This document shows positions 35,968 through 44,919 of a stretch of 62,284 bases of DNA, piece by piece (within the stretch, counting starts at the first letter, position 1; each line of letters starts with the position of its first letter). Position numbers and translations under genes: made by a program. Source of the stretch: Ignavibacteriales bacterium (GTDB taxonomy: Bacteria > Bacteroidota > Ignavibacteria > UBA10030 > UBA8401); NCBI GenBank assembly GCA_026390635.1, contig JAPLFO010000150.1, positions 1 through 62,284 of the forward strand, written 5' to 3'. The notes beneath the pieces are model-generated. The model was not told the DNA's origin. It saw only the letters and a list, made by a program, of their open reading frames with translations, and did not search any database.

Positions 35968-37403
35968 AAACTTCCTGGCAGTATTCCACGCTTCTTCTGG
36001 TCACTCTTATTGCTCTGGTGTCTGTGGATCTGAAAGCACAGGGATCTATTGATGCGATCCGGTATGCCCGCACTGACAATGCGATTGGCGTGCGAGCCCT
36101 CGGAATGGGCAATGCGTACACCGGTGTGGCTGATGATTATAGCGCTGTTCTCTGGAACCCTGCCGGTCTTGCCCAGATGCGCCGGCTCGAATTTACCGGT
36201 GCATTAGCCATCCGAAACTACTCCAACAGCGTGAAATTCTTCGGAACAACAAGCGACGTATCGACCAGCGGCACCGAGCTTGATAATTTCGGCTTTGTTT
36301 TTCCATATCCAACGATTCAAGGCAGCCTCGTATTTGCCGTGGGCTATAATCGGCCATCCGATTTTGCAACGGCGTTGTCATTCAATGGATATAACCCGAC
36401 GAGTTCCATCATTCCCTGGTTATATTATCCGGACGCAAGCACTGACATGGCGCGGCTGCTGCATCTGAGCGACCAATCCACTGGTCTCCATACTACTGTG
36501 CGGGACAATGTGCAGCAGTCGGGCGAATTGCGCGAATCTGGCGGGCTCGGCATGCTCACATTTTCCGGCGCAATTGATGTCGACAAAGATCTCTCTTTCG
36601 GGCTGACGATCAACATCATTAGCGGCAAATATTCGTATGTGCGCAACTACAAGGAAGCAGACGTCCGCAACATGCACCAATCGCCAACCAACCCGTCGTA
36701 CAACTTTCTGGATTCGGCATTTAACATACTGACCTATGACAATACCGTGACGACCGATCTGAAAGCGGTCAATCTGATTTTCGGCATGATGTATCGATGG
36801 GAGGATAAAGCCCGTTTCGGAGTGACGGTTCATGCACCGACGTCCTATACGATTAGAGACGACTACAGGGATGCTGGTCAAACTACATCAGACTTTGGGG
36901 CCTTCCGTTCCGATGCCTACGATGCTTACTTTGACTACGGAGTGCGGTCTCCGTGGATATTTGCCGGCGGCGCCTCTCTCTACCTGCTGGAAGAATTATT
37001 GCTCTCCGCCGATCTGGAGTACGCCGATTGGACGCAAATCGAATGGGCCAACAACCTGGATCTTGAGAGGGAGAATATCACGCTGCAAAAGAAGTTCCAC
37101 TCAACCACAACACTCAGGGTTGGTGCGGAGTTTGAAATTCCCGGAACAATGCTGCGGGTACGTGGCGGACTTATGCACTCACCATCGGCATTTGTGAACG
37201 ATCCTTCGACTTTTGCAGTGAACACGCTCACCGGCGGACTTGGTTTGCAATTGCAGACCAATGTGCAGATCGATGTTGCAGCTGCGCTCGGCGCGGCAAA
37301 TACATTCCACAATAATTATAACAGCGATCCCGCGGGACTGTCACGCACAGATGAGAAAATCAAAACAACGACCGTCAAGTGCGGAGTTTCCTATCGTTTC
37401 TGA
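35964..37403 (+). CDS. FadL/OmpP1-like outer-membrane transport protein
   Basis: 479 residues with a signal peptide ending near LKAQG. The N-terminus ALGMGNAYTGVADDYSAVLWNPAGLAQM (parts GMGNAYTG and WNPAGLAQ) is the hallmark of the FadL/TodX/OmpP1 family, where this segment forms the plug hatch. The rest is beta-strand rich and ends in an aromatic residue (CGVSYRF), the usual outer-membrane insertion signal. Such proteins take up hydrophobic compounds or have structural roles. It overlaps the preceding lipoprotein gene by 4 bp, so the barrel and the lipoproteins are probably made together. Confidence 0.8.
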   Translation: MKTSWQYSTLLLVTLIALVSVDLKAQGSIDAIRYARTDNAIGVRALGMGNAYTGVADDYSAVLWNPAGLAQMRRLEFTGALAIRNYSNSVKFFGTTSDVSTSGTELDNFGFVFPYPTIQGSLVFAVGYNRPSDFATALSFNGYNPTSSIIPWLYYPDASTDMARLLHLSDQSTGLHTTVRDNVQQSGELRESGGLGMLTFSGAIDVDKDLSFGLTINIISGKYSYVRNYKEADVRNMHQSPTNPSYNFLDSAFNILTYDNTVTTDLKAVNLIFGMMYRWEDKARFGVTVHAPTSYTIRDDYRDAGQTTSDFGAFRSDAYDAYFDYGVRSPWIFAGGASLYLLEELLLSADLEYADWTQIEWANNLDLERENITLQKKFHSTTTLRVGAEFEIPGTMLRVRGGLMHSPSAFVNDPSTFAVNTLTGGLGLQLQTNVQIDVAAALGAANTFHNNYNSDPAGLSRTDEKIKTTTVKCGVSYRF

Positions 37404-37438
37404 TTTCTTCAATTCACACTGTACAGACGCCGCAGGAG

Positions 37439-37467
37439 TTGAACCTCTCGCGGCGTTTCGCTATTAT
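37439..37467 (+). promoter_or_regulatory. Putative promoter of the serine hydrolase gene
   Basis: TTGAAC, a 17-bp spacer and TATTAT, with a leader of about 37 nt. Confidence 0.5.
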
Positions 37468-37510
37468 GAAGGCCATGTCACTATTCTCACATTTACAAAG
37501 CAATTGATTC

Positions 37511-39073
37511 ATGAAGTTCTCAAAAATATTGGCGACAGCAGCCGTCCTGGTAGCAGGCTCAACATGCTTCGCCCAGATAACAGCAGATTCTCTCACCAAA
37601 ACATTGGACGCGATAAAGAATTCCTACAAGATGGTTGGAATGTCTGTTACGATAGTCAAAGGAGGCACTATCCGATACACCGGAAGTGTCGGCAAAGCGG
37701 ATATAGCGAGGAATCTGCCGGTGACAGACAGCACGAAGTATCGCATCGCCTCCATCTCGAAGACGATAGCCGCGACAGCACTGATGCAGTTGTATGATCA
37801 GGGCAAGTTCAATCTTGACGATGACGTCAGCCGCGCTCTCGGGTTCACATTGCGCAATCCGTCTTTCCCTTCAGATTCAATCACATTTCGCATGCTGCTT
37901 TCGCACACGGCCAGTGTCAACGACGGTACCGGGTATGATGACTTTCTCGCCTCAACCGCCTCAAATCCTCCGCCATCACTATCCAGCGTCATGGTTCCGG
38001 GCGGAGCGAACTTCACAGGTGATATGTGGCTGAATCGGAAACCGGGCACCTATTTCACCTACGCCAATATCGGATTCGGAATCCTCGGGACGCTCGTGGA
38101 ACGGATCTCGAATGAACGGTTTGATATCTATTGCTACAGTCATATTTTCAAACCGTTGGGTCTTGACGCGAGCTATAACATCCTGGATCTTGCCAATATC
38201 AACAACCTTGCGGTGCTCTATCGCAACACAACGCCGCAATGCGACAACTATGGAGGAGTGAAGCCGGCGGCCCGGGACTTGAGTGGCTATGTCGTGGGCT
38301 CAAACGCTGTCATCTTTTCGCCGACCGGAGGAGTGCGCATGAGTTCGAAAGACCTTGCGCGTTTTATGATGATGAGGATGAACGGAGGAATTGTTGACGG
38401 CATCCGCATTCTGAGCGACTCGACCGCCCGCAAAATGATACAACCCGTTTGGACGTATAACGGCAGCAATGGAGATGCGTACTATGGACTCTTCCGCAAA
38501 TGGGGATTGGGTACTCAAATCACGACGAACGCGCCGATGGGTGATATCGTCGTGCCTGGAAAGATAATGGCAGGCCATGCCGGAGAAGCGTACGGCCTTG
38601 TCAGCGACGTCTATTTCGAGATTGCGAACGAATTCGGCATTGTGTTCATCACGAATGGGCGTAGCGGTTCATACGGCGCCGCGGCAGCGAGCGCATTTTA
38701 TGATGTTGAAGAAGCTGTGTTCGATGCAGCATATGCATTTGTGAAGAGCCAGCCCTCCTCCGGAGTGCTTCACGATCAAGGATCTCTTCCGCGGGAAACC
38801 GAATTGCAGCAGAACTATCCAAATCCGTTCAATCCGTCAACCGCCATCCGGTGGTCGATTCCGCTTCGCAGCAGAGTGCGCATGGAAATTGTTTCTCCGC
38901 TCGGCGCAGAAATAGCCACGCTCTTCGATGGCGAATATGGTGCCGGTGACTATGAGTCACAATGGCGTGCCGATACCGCATCCGGCGTATACTTCTGCCG
39001 GATGGAGGTCACGCCGCTCGACGGATCAGCGTCTTCCTCAATTCACACGCTCAAATTGACACTGATAAAATAG
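37511..39073 (+). CDS. Secreted beta-lactamase-fold serine hydrolase with type IX sorting domain
   Basis: 520 residues. A signal peptide ends at TCFAQ. The class C beta-lactamase/D-aminopeptidase fold has the active serine in S81-I-S-K84 (IASISKT), a Tyr-x-Asn motif in TYANIGFG and a final AGHAGEAYG near the HxG position. The last ~85 residues form a C-terminal sorting domain: QQNYPNPFNPSTAIRW, then a beta sandwich ending SIHTLKLTLIK. Such domains direct export through the type IX system and attachment to the surface. The substrate may be an ester, peptide or beta-lactam and cannot be told. The PLD-like gene follows after 10 bp. Confidence 0.88.
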   Translation: MKFSKILATAAVLVAGSTCFAQITADSLTKTLDAIKNSYKMVGMSVTIVKGGTIRYTGSVGKADIARNLPVTDSTKYRIASISKTIAATALMQLYDQGKFNLDDDVSRALGFTLRNPSFPSDSITFRMLLSHTASVNDGTGYDDFLASTASNPPPSLSSVMVPGGANFTGDMWLNRKPGTYFTYANIGFGILGTLVERISNERFDIYCYSHIFKPLGLDASYNILDLANINNLAVLYRNTTPQCDNYGGVKPAARDLSGYVVGSNAVIFSPTGGVRMSSKDLARFMMMRMNGGIVDGIRILSDSTARKMIQPVWTYNGSNGDAYYGLFRKWGLGTQITTNAPMGDIVVPGKIMAGHAGEAYGLVSDVYFEIANEFGIVFITNGRSGSYGAAAASAFYDVEEAVFDAAYAFVKSQPSSGVLHDQGSLPRETELQQNYPNPFNPSTAIRWSIPLRSRVRMEIVSPLGAEIATLFDGEYGAGDYESQWRADTASGVYFCRMEVTPLDGSASSSIHTLKLTLIK

Positions 39074-39083
39074 GAATTGATGC

Positions 39084-40322
39084 ATGAAAAAAGAAACTGT
39101 CCCAAGCCCGGGGTTGTGGATTATTCTCTGTGCTGCTTGCTTTCTCAACGAATCGATTGCGCAACAATACCCGGCGCTGCAATTTGTCGAGAGCATACCT
39201 GTGGAGACGATTCTGGACAATGCAGATATTCCAAACGCTCCGGACGTCTGGCATGAAATGATCAGTAGCTCACAGAGGACTCTGGACATCGAGCAATTTT
39301 ACGTCTCCACGCAAGTGGGTGAAGCGATGGAACCCGTTCTCACGGACATCCGTGATGCTGCTGCACGCGGCGTGAGGGTGCGGCTGATTGCCGACGCGAA
39401 AATGCATGCCACGTATCCCGAAACAGTGGACTCTCTCGGGAAAGAAAAAAATATCGAGACGCGCGTGATCGACTTCGGTGCAGTGGCAAAGGGAATTCAG
39501 CATGCAAAGTATTTCATTGTTGACGGGAAGGATATGTTTCTAGGCAGCCAGAATTTTGATTGGAGAGCGCTATCACATATTCATGAGCTCGGACTGCGGA
39601 TCCGTCATGAAGGAATCATAAGAGCATATCAGGACGTGTTTTCACTGGATTGGAATCTTGCCGAGAAGGGAACCGATCCTGTGAAGATCGACGTTCCGCA
39701 TCATTCGTACCCGGTACCGTTTCGCGTCTCCGACGGGACCTCGGATACCGTCGTCTTTTTCCCAACATTCAGTCCGCGGAACTGGATTCCGGACAGTACG
39801 CTATGGGATGAAACGCAGATGGTGCGGTTGATCGATGGGGCGGAGAAGGAAGTCTCACTCCAGTTTCTCTCTTATTCTCCGCGAGGCCGTGGAAAAGATC
39901 CGTATACAGCGCTGGATCAAGCCATTCGCTGTGCTGCGAACAGGGGAGTGCTTGTCCGGATGATCGTGGCCGATTGGAGTAAGGGAACCGAGGCGGTGAA
40001 GTTTCTGCAGAGCCTCAGCAGCGTCCAAAATATCGAAGTAAAGTTCAGCTCTATTCCCGACTGGTCGGGCGGCTACGTACCGTTTGGGCGGGTTGAACAT
40101 TGCAAGTTCATCGTTGCAGACAGAAAGAAGTTTTGGCTCGGTACCAGCAATGGCGAACGATCGTATTTTTATTCTTCCCGGAATCTGGGAATAGTAGTTT
40201 TCCATCGTCCCCTGGCAAATCGGCTGACAGGTATTTTTGAGAAAAGCTGGTTTGGTCCCTATACGTCGCTGGTCAGAGAAGGATTTGACTATGCGCCGCG
40301 CGAACATGGTGAGAAAAAGTAA
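39084..40322 (+). CDS. Phospholipase D-like protein, exported
   Basis: 412 residues with a signal peptide (WIILCAACFLNESIAQQ). Two HKD half-sites are visible: HAKYFIVDGKDMFLGSQNF and, in the second half, EHCKFIVADRKKFWLGTSN, both with His-x-Lys-x4-Asp. It should hydrolyse or transfer phosphodiester bonds of lipids, nucleic acids or polymers outside the cytoplasm. The domain order is that of bacterial PLDc_2 proteins. It is in the same orientation as the serine hydrolase and probably in the same transcript. The second site has FWLGTSNGE in place of the usual GS-N, so both sites could be active. Confidence 0.88.
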   Translation: MKKETVPSPGLWIILCAACFLNESIAQQYPALQFVESIPVETILDNADIPNAPDVWHEMISSSQRTLDIEQFYVSTQVGEAMEPVLTDIRDAAARGVRVRLIADAKMHATYPETVDSLGKEKNIETRVIDFGAVAKGIQHAKYFIVDGKDMFLGSQNFDWRALSHIHELGLRIRHEGIIRAYQDVFSLDWNLAEKGTDPVKIDVPHHSYPVPFRVSDGTSDTVVFFPTFSPRNWIPDSTLWDETQMVRLIDGAEKEVSLQFLSYSPRGRGKDPYTALDQAIRCAANRGVLVRMIVADWSKGTEAVKFLQSLSSVQNIEVKFSSIPDWSGGYVPFGRVEHCKFIVADRKKFWLGTSNGERSYFYSSRNLGIVVFHRPLANRLTGIFEKSWFGPYTSLVREGFDYAPREHGEKK

Positions 40323-40367
40323 TTACTCTGCGGTATAGAGTCACGCTCATTCCGAAAGGTAAGGGTA

Positions 40368-41279
40368 GTGGAACAGCAAAAATTTTCCCTTGGCATTGCA
40401 TGGAATTGGGAATTCGACGCAGATTTTGTCTACGGACTGGAATACGAATGCCTCCGTGCCGGTATGACCTCCTATCGCGTCGAGCCGCACAACCTTCAGG
40501 AGACACTCCGCCGGCTGCGCGGCGGTGAATTGTGTTTCGATGCTTTTCTCGACCGAGCTTCGGATGCTGAAGAATCATTCGAGCCGCTGGCACGGTTGCT
40601 GGCAAAATCGAAAACGCTTGTCCTTAATCGATATGAATCTCTGATACGCGCCCGCGACAAGGCGACGATGCATCTCGCGCTCCTGGAGGCCGGCATTCCG
40701 GTTCCATACTCCATTATCATATCCCCCTACTCGAAAAAGCAGGAGATCGGCCTGAGTCTGAGCGAACTCGCCGGGCTCGGTCGGCCATTCATCATCAAGC
40801 CGGCAAATACGACCGGCGGCGGAGTCGGAGTCGTTCTTGGCGCTGAATCGTTGAAAGACATTATCGAGACGCGAAAGCATCATCAAAATGACAAATACCT
40901 GCTCCAGCAAAAAATATTGCCCGGACGTTTCGGCAATTCCAAGGGATGGTTTCGCGTACTCTATGTCTGCGGAATAATCATCCCGTGCTGGTGGGACGAT
41001 GAGACGCACATCTACCGACTGGTCACGAAGGCAGAGGAAGTTCAATTCCACCTGGCGCCGTTGCGCCGTTTGATGAAAAAAATTGCGCAGGTGTGCCGTC
41101 TTGATTTCTTTTCCTCTGAAATAGCCCGGGACACGAAGAGCGGGTTTGTCGTCATCGACTATGTCAACGAAGTGTGCGATATGCGTTTGCAGTCCGCTCA
41201 CGTGGACGGTGTTCCGGACAGTACTATCCTCCAGATTCAGCAGATTCTTGTGCATCATGCCCTAAATGGGACTCATTGA
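40368..41279 (+). CDS. ATP-grasp family ligase-like protein
   Basis: 303 residues, no signal peptide, GTG start. RPFIIKPANTTGGGVGVV is the ATP-binding lysine and glycine loop of an ATP-grasp fold, YLLQQKILPG the next strand, and FVVIDYVNEVCDMR the metal-binding Glu/Asn segment. It may ligate an amino acid or other carboxylate to an acceptor, as in tail-modifying or peptide ligases. The product is unknown. It is preceded by two exported proteins and followed by a promoter for another exported protein, so it may act on an envelope component before export; that is only context. Confidence 0.78.
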   Translation: MEQQKFSLGIAWNWEFDADFVYGLEYECLRAGMTSYRVEPHNLQETLRRLRGGELCFDAFLDRASDAEESFEPLARLLAKSKTLVLNRYESLIRARDKATMHLALLEAGIPVPYSIIISPYSKKQEIGLSLSELAGLGRPFIIKPANTTGGGVGVVLGAESLKDIIETRKHHQNDKYLLQQKILPGRFGNSKGWFRVLYVCGIIIPCWWDDETHIYRLVTKAEEVQFHLAPLRRLMKKIAQVCRLDFFSSEIARDTKSGFVVIDYVNEVCDMRLQSAHVDGVPDSTILQIQQILVHHALNGTH

Positions 41280-41296
41280 CAGGTGGATTTTCTTTC

Positions 41297-41325
41297 TTGC
41301 AACCTGCCTTGGTTCAGCGTATATT
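41297..41325 (+). promoter_or_regulatory. Putative promoter of the GHL10 gene
   Basis: TTGCAA, a 17-bp spacer and TATATT. The start near 41332 leaves a leader of about 54 nt. Confidence 0.55.
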
Positions 41326-41385
41326 GTATACATAGAATTTGCCCAAAAGGCTAAATATTAGCGCTTTTTCTCAAGGTAGCTGACA

Positions 41386-43203
41386 ATGTCCCATAACTTG
41401 ACGAGTATGATCATGAGAGTTTTGCTTCTGTGTGTGGTTGCGGTCGCTCTTTTCACTTCCGTAACGTTCGGTCAGACGAAATATCCCAAACGTGAATTCC
41501 GCGGCGCATGGCTCGCAACTGTTGCAAACTTGGACTGGCCGACGAGTGGTGCTTCGCCCTCATCGCAGCAGGCTGCGCTCATTGGGATTCTCGACAGACT
41601 AAAAACAAACGGCATCAATGCGGTGATATTTCAGATTCGTCCCGAATGCGATGCGCTATACCCGTCAGCGATCGAGCCTTGGTCACGTTGGCTCACCGGT
41701 ACACAGGGCGTGGCGCCGAATCCGTTGTGGGATCCGCTCCAGTTTGCCATCGATGAATCGCACAAACGCGGCATGGAACTTCATGCTTGGTTCAATCCGT
41801 ACCGAGCCGAGAAAGCCATCGGCGCGTACCCGCTGGCAGCATCGCACGTCGTAAACATGCATCCCGATTGGATACTGACATTTCCATCGTCATCTCTGAA
41901 AATTCTCAATCCCGGGTTGTTGCAGGTGCGCAACTTTGTGGCGAGCGTCACGGCCGATATCGTTCGGCGCTACAACGTCGATGGCATACATGCTGACGAT
42001 TACTTCTATCCGTACTCTCCCAAGATTTCGTGGGAGGATACTGCGACATTCCGACAGAACAGCCGCGGTTTCACGAATATCAACGACTGGCGGCGGGATA
42101 ATGTAAATCTGCTCATGAAGGCCGTGATGGACAGCCTATTGGTCATACGGCCGAATGTAAAATTCGGCATGAGTCCGTTCGGCATCTGGAAGAACGGCAC
42201 ACCGGCGGGTATCAGCGGCATGGATAATTACAACGATCTCTTTGCGGACCCTGTGGCTTGGATGCAGAACAAGTGGGTTGATTATATCACACCTCAATTA
42301 TATTGGAAGTTCGGCGGGAGCCAGGATTATGGAAAGCTATGCTCGTGGTGGGCGACAATGTTAAATGGACGCCATTTCTATACCGGTAACGCTCCCTTCC
42401 ATGTGACAGATGGTTCATTCAACGCGACAGAATTGCCCCGGCAAATGCGGTATAACAGGACTGTGTCAGGGGTCGGAGGCGCAATTCATTTCAGGGCGAA
42501 CGACGGCATCAATAACAATCCGCAGGGCTTCGCCGATTCGTTAAGAAACGATCTCTATAAGTATCCGGCGCTTCCGCCAACCATGCTCTGGAAGGATTCA
42601 ATTCCGCCCGGAGTACCGGCTGGCCTGACAGCCACGGTAACACCGGGGATTGCCATCGTTCTGAATTGGCAGAAACCGGCGATTGCTTCGGACGGCGACA
42701 CGGCGAGATACTACGTGGTCTATCGGGCACAATATCCTGACACGATCGATTATAGCAATCCTCAATATATACGCGCGATTACAAACGACGCTTCAACACG
42801 GTATGCGGATGTGTTCACAATACCCGCGAATACTCGCTATACGTATGCTGTAACGGCATGCGATAAGTTGCACAATGAGAGTGTGGTCGCTGTGAAGATC
42901 ACCACTCCGACCGGTGTCGAGATGCTCGCGACAGGTCCTCTCGAATTTAGACTGGCACAGAATTATCCGAACCCGTTTAATCCGTCAACCATAGTCAACT
43001 ACTCCCTTGCTCAGTCGGGCTTCACGACATTGAAAGTATATGATCTGCTTGGCCGCGAGGTGTCGACTTTGGTTGCAACAGATCAAACACCGGGAGTACA
43101 TTCTGTCGAATTTAGTGGTGCAAGCCTATCCAGTGGTGTGTACTTGTACCGTCTTGTCTCCGGATCATTTGCAGAGACCAAGAGGATGATTCTCCAGAAG
43201 TAA
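41386..43203 (+). CDS. Secreted GHL10 (DUF187) glycoside hydrolase-like protein with type IX sorting domain
   Basis: 605 residues. A signal peptide ends near VTFGQ. The catalytic-type barrel begins REFRGAWLATVANLDWP and has FQIRPECDALYP, LHAWFNPYR, VDGIHADDYFYPY and ITPQLYW, the set found in the YngK/GHL10 family of putative glycoside hydrolases. A fibronectin type III-like module (about 410-520) follows. The C-terminus is a sorting domain, LAQNYPNPFNPSTIVNYSL to TKRMILQK. The polysaccharide substrate is unknown; peptidoglycan or glycosaminoglycan have been proposed for relatives. The ATG at 41386 is used; a second in-frame ATG lies at 41413. A strong terminator follows, so the gene is a single unit. 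Confidence 0.88.
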   Translation: MSHNLTSMIMRVLLLCVVAVALFTSVTFGQTKYPKREFRGAWLATVANLDWPTSGASPSSQQAALIGILDRLKTNGINAVIFQIRPECDALYPSAIEPWSRWLTGTQGVAPNPLWDPLQFAIDESHKRGMELHAWFNPYRAEKAIGAYPLAASHVVNMHPDWILTFPSSSLKILNPGLLQVRNFVASVTADIVRRYNVDGIHADDYFYPYSPKISWEDTATFRQNSRGFTNINDWRRDNVNLLMKAVMDSLLVIRPNVKFGMSPFGIWKNGTPAGISGMDNYNDLFADPVAWMQNKWVDYITPQLYWKFGGSQDYGKLCSWWATMLNGRHFYTGNAPFHVTDGSFNATELPRQMRYNRTVSGVGGAIHFRANDGINNNPQGFADSLRNDLYKYPALPPTMLWKDSIPPGVPAGLTATVTPGIAIVLNWQKPAIASDGDTARYYVVYRAQYPDTIDYSNPQYIRAITNDASTRYADVFTIPANTRYTYAVTACDKLHNESVVAVKITTPTGVEMLATGPLEFRLAQNYPNPFNPSTIVNYSLAQSGFTTLKVYDLLGREVSTLVATDQTPGVHSVEFSGASLSSGVYLYRLVSGSFAETKRMILQK

Positions 43204-43241
43204 ACAGAGGCAGCACATCCTCTCCGTCTAACCGGAATTGC

Positions 43242-43277
43242 CGGCCGATTGTCTTCTGACTATCGGCCGTTTTTTTT
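43242..43277 (+). terminator. Rho-independent terminator after the GHL10 gene
   Basis: CGGCCGAT (43242-43249) pairs with ATCGGCCG (43262-43269), followed by eight T residues. It is a clear intrinsic terminator. Confidence 0.85.
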
Positions 43278-43367
43278 CGGACGCTCTTTCAAAACTGTCT
43301 ATTGGTCCTGATGTATCGATAGGACTTTGTTTTCAACGGTTTTCAACTGCAATCAGGGCAATTTTGT

Positions 43368-43396
43368 TTGATTGTCGGCGAGCAATTGGTTATATT
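43368..43396 (+). promoter_or_regulatory. Putative promoter of the hldE operon
   Basis: TTGATT, a 17-bp spacer and TATATT, with a predicted leader of about 40 nt before the GTG at 43443. Confidence 0.55.
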
Positions 43397-43442
43397 CGTG
43401 TAAGAATAATTATTTCAACCACTTACAGGGATTCCCTCGAAC

Positions 43443-44423
43443 GTGCTCACTCATTCTCGTGTTTCCGAGCTGCTTGCCGGCTGCAAAAACAAGCGCATCG
43501 CTGTTATCGGCGATCTGATGATCGACAAATATGTATGGGGAACGGTCGCGCGCATCTCTCCGGAGGCGCCCGTTCCTATTGTTGAAGTGGACACCGAGAC
43601 CGAGCGCCTGGGAGGAGCCGCAAACGTCGCGAACAACATTCAGTCTCTTGGCGGCGCACCAGTTCTGTTCGGTGTGGTGGGAAATGACTCGAACGGAGCG
43701 CGTTTGATGCAATTGGTCGAACGTCAGGGCTGTGCTGTCGAGGGTATCGTGACTGATGAGACCCGTCCGACGACCGTAAAGACACGCGTGATCGCGCACA
43801 ATCAGCATGTTGTGCGTATCGATAGTGAGCAAAAAAAAGAGATATCTGAATCAATCCTGGAAAAAATACTAAAGGCGCTGCGGGCCAGTGTCGCAAGCCT
43901 CGATGCGATCATTTTTGAAGACTACAATAAGGGCGTAGTCGTCGAGTCGCTGATTGTGCAGGTCATCGAACTCGCCCGAAAGCACAACGTCATAGTCACG
44001 GTCGATCCGAAGTTCAATAACTTTTTTGCCTACAAAAATGTCACGGTGTTCAAGCCGAACAAAAAAGAAGCTGAGGAGTCGTTGGGGCGTAAACTGGTCA
44101 CCGATGCGGATGTTGCGGAAGCAGGCAAAGAGCTGCTGGAACGATTGGATGCCCAAAACGTCTTAATTACAAGGGGCGAAAAGGGGATGTCGCTTTTCGA
44201 TCGCTCGGGCGGCGTTGTGACTGTTCCAACGCAAGCACAAAAGGTTGCCGATGTTTCCGGCGCGGGCGATACGGTGATTGCTGTTCTGACGCTTGCGCTG
44301 GCGAGTGGTGCAACGATGCATGAAGCATCACTTCTGGCGAATCACGCAGCCGGTGTCGTTGTGGCGCAAGTCGGTATTGTGCCAATCGAACCGGCGGCGC
44401 TTCTGCAGTCTATTATCGGATGA
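43443..44423 (+). CDS. hldE1: D-glycero-beta-D-manno-heptose-7-phosphate kinase
   Basis: 326-residue PfkB/ribokinase-family sugar kinase, corresponding to the first domain of HldE (RfaE domain I). IGDLMIDKYVWG, RLGGAANVANNI and the catalytic signature DVSGAGDTVIA are present. It adds phosphate at C1 on the way to ADP-heptose for the LPS inner core. Translation starts at GTG. The adenylyltransferase domain is a separate gene 4 bp downstream rather than a fusion as in E. coli. Confidence 0.92.
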   Translation: MLTHSRVSELLAGCKNKRIAVIGDLMIDKYVWGTVARISPEAPVPIVEVDTETERLGGAANVANNIQSLGGAPVLFGVVGNDSNGARLMQLVERQGCAVEGIVTDETRPTTVKTRVIAHNQHVVRIDSEQKKEISESILEKILKALRASVASLDAIIFEDYNKGVVVESLIVQVIELARKHNVIVTVDPKFNNFFAYKNVTVFKPNKKEAEESLGRKLVTDADVAEAGKELLERLDAQNVLITRGEKGMSLFDRSGGVVTVPTQAQKVADVSGAGDTVIAVLTLALASGATMHEASLLANHAAGVVVAQVGIVPIEPAALLQSIIG

Positions 44424-44427
44424 TGCT

Positions 44428-44919
44428 ATGGGAAAAGTGTATCTCTTGCCGGAATTGATGGAACAGCGGGCCGCTTGGAAGGCCGCCGGCAAAGCCGTTG
44501 TGTTTACAAATGGAGTCTTTGACATTCTACACCGTGGACATGCAGAGTATCTTGCCGCTTCGCGTACGCTGGGCGATGTGCTTATTCTGGGCTTGAACAC
44601 CGATGCATCGGTCCGGCGCATTAAGGGTCCGCTGCGGCCGGTGGTTCCCGAGAGCGATCGCGCCTATCTTGTTTCCCAGCTCGTGTCGGTCGATGCCGTC
44701 TGCTTGTTTGATCAGGATACGCCGATCGACATCATCGCTGCTCTCGTGCCGGATGTTCTTGTGAAAGGCGCGGACTGGAGCATCGATGCTGTGGTCGGCA
44801 AGGATGTGGTTGAGGTCGCCGGTGGACGTGTTCTCACCATCCCGCTCATCCCCAGCCGCTCCACTACCAACATCATTGCAGTGATTCAAGAGCGTTTCGC
44901 CGCCAAATCAACAGACTGA
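44428..44919 (+). CDS. hldE2: D-glycero-beta-D-manno-heptose 1-phosphate adenylyltransferase
   Basis: 163-residue nucleotidyltransferase, corresponding to the second domain of HldE. FTNGVFDILHRGHAEYL carries the HxGH-type active site (HRGH), and LVKGADWS and IPSRSTTNII are family segments. It makes ADP-heptose together with the preceding kinase. The ATG at 44428 fits the family; upstream in-frame codons belong to the shadow of the kinase gene. The stop is directly followed by the start of the TamB-like gene. Confidence 0.93.
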   Translation: MGKVYLLPELMEQRAAWKAAGKAVVFTNGVFDILHRGHAEYLAASRTLGDVLILGLNTDASVRRIKGPLRPVVPESDRAYLVSQLVSVDAVCLFDQDTPIDIIAALVPDVLVKGADWSIDAVVGKDVVEVAGGRVLTIPLIPSRSTTNIIAVIQERFAAKSTD

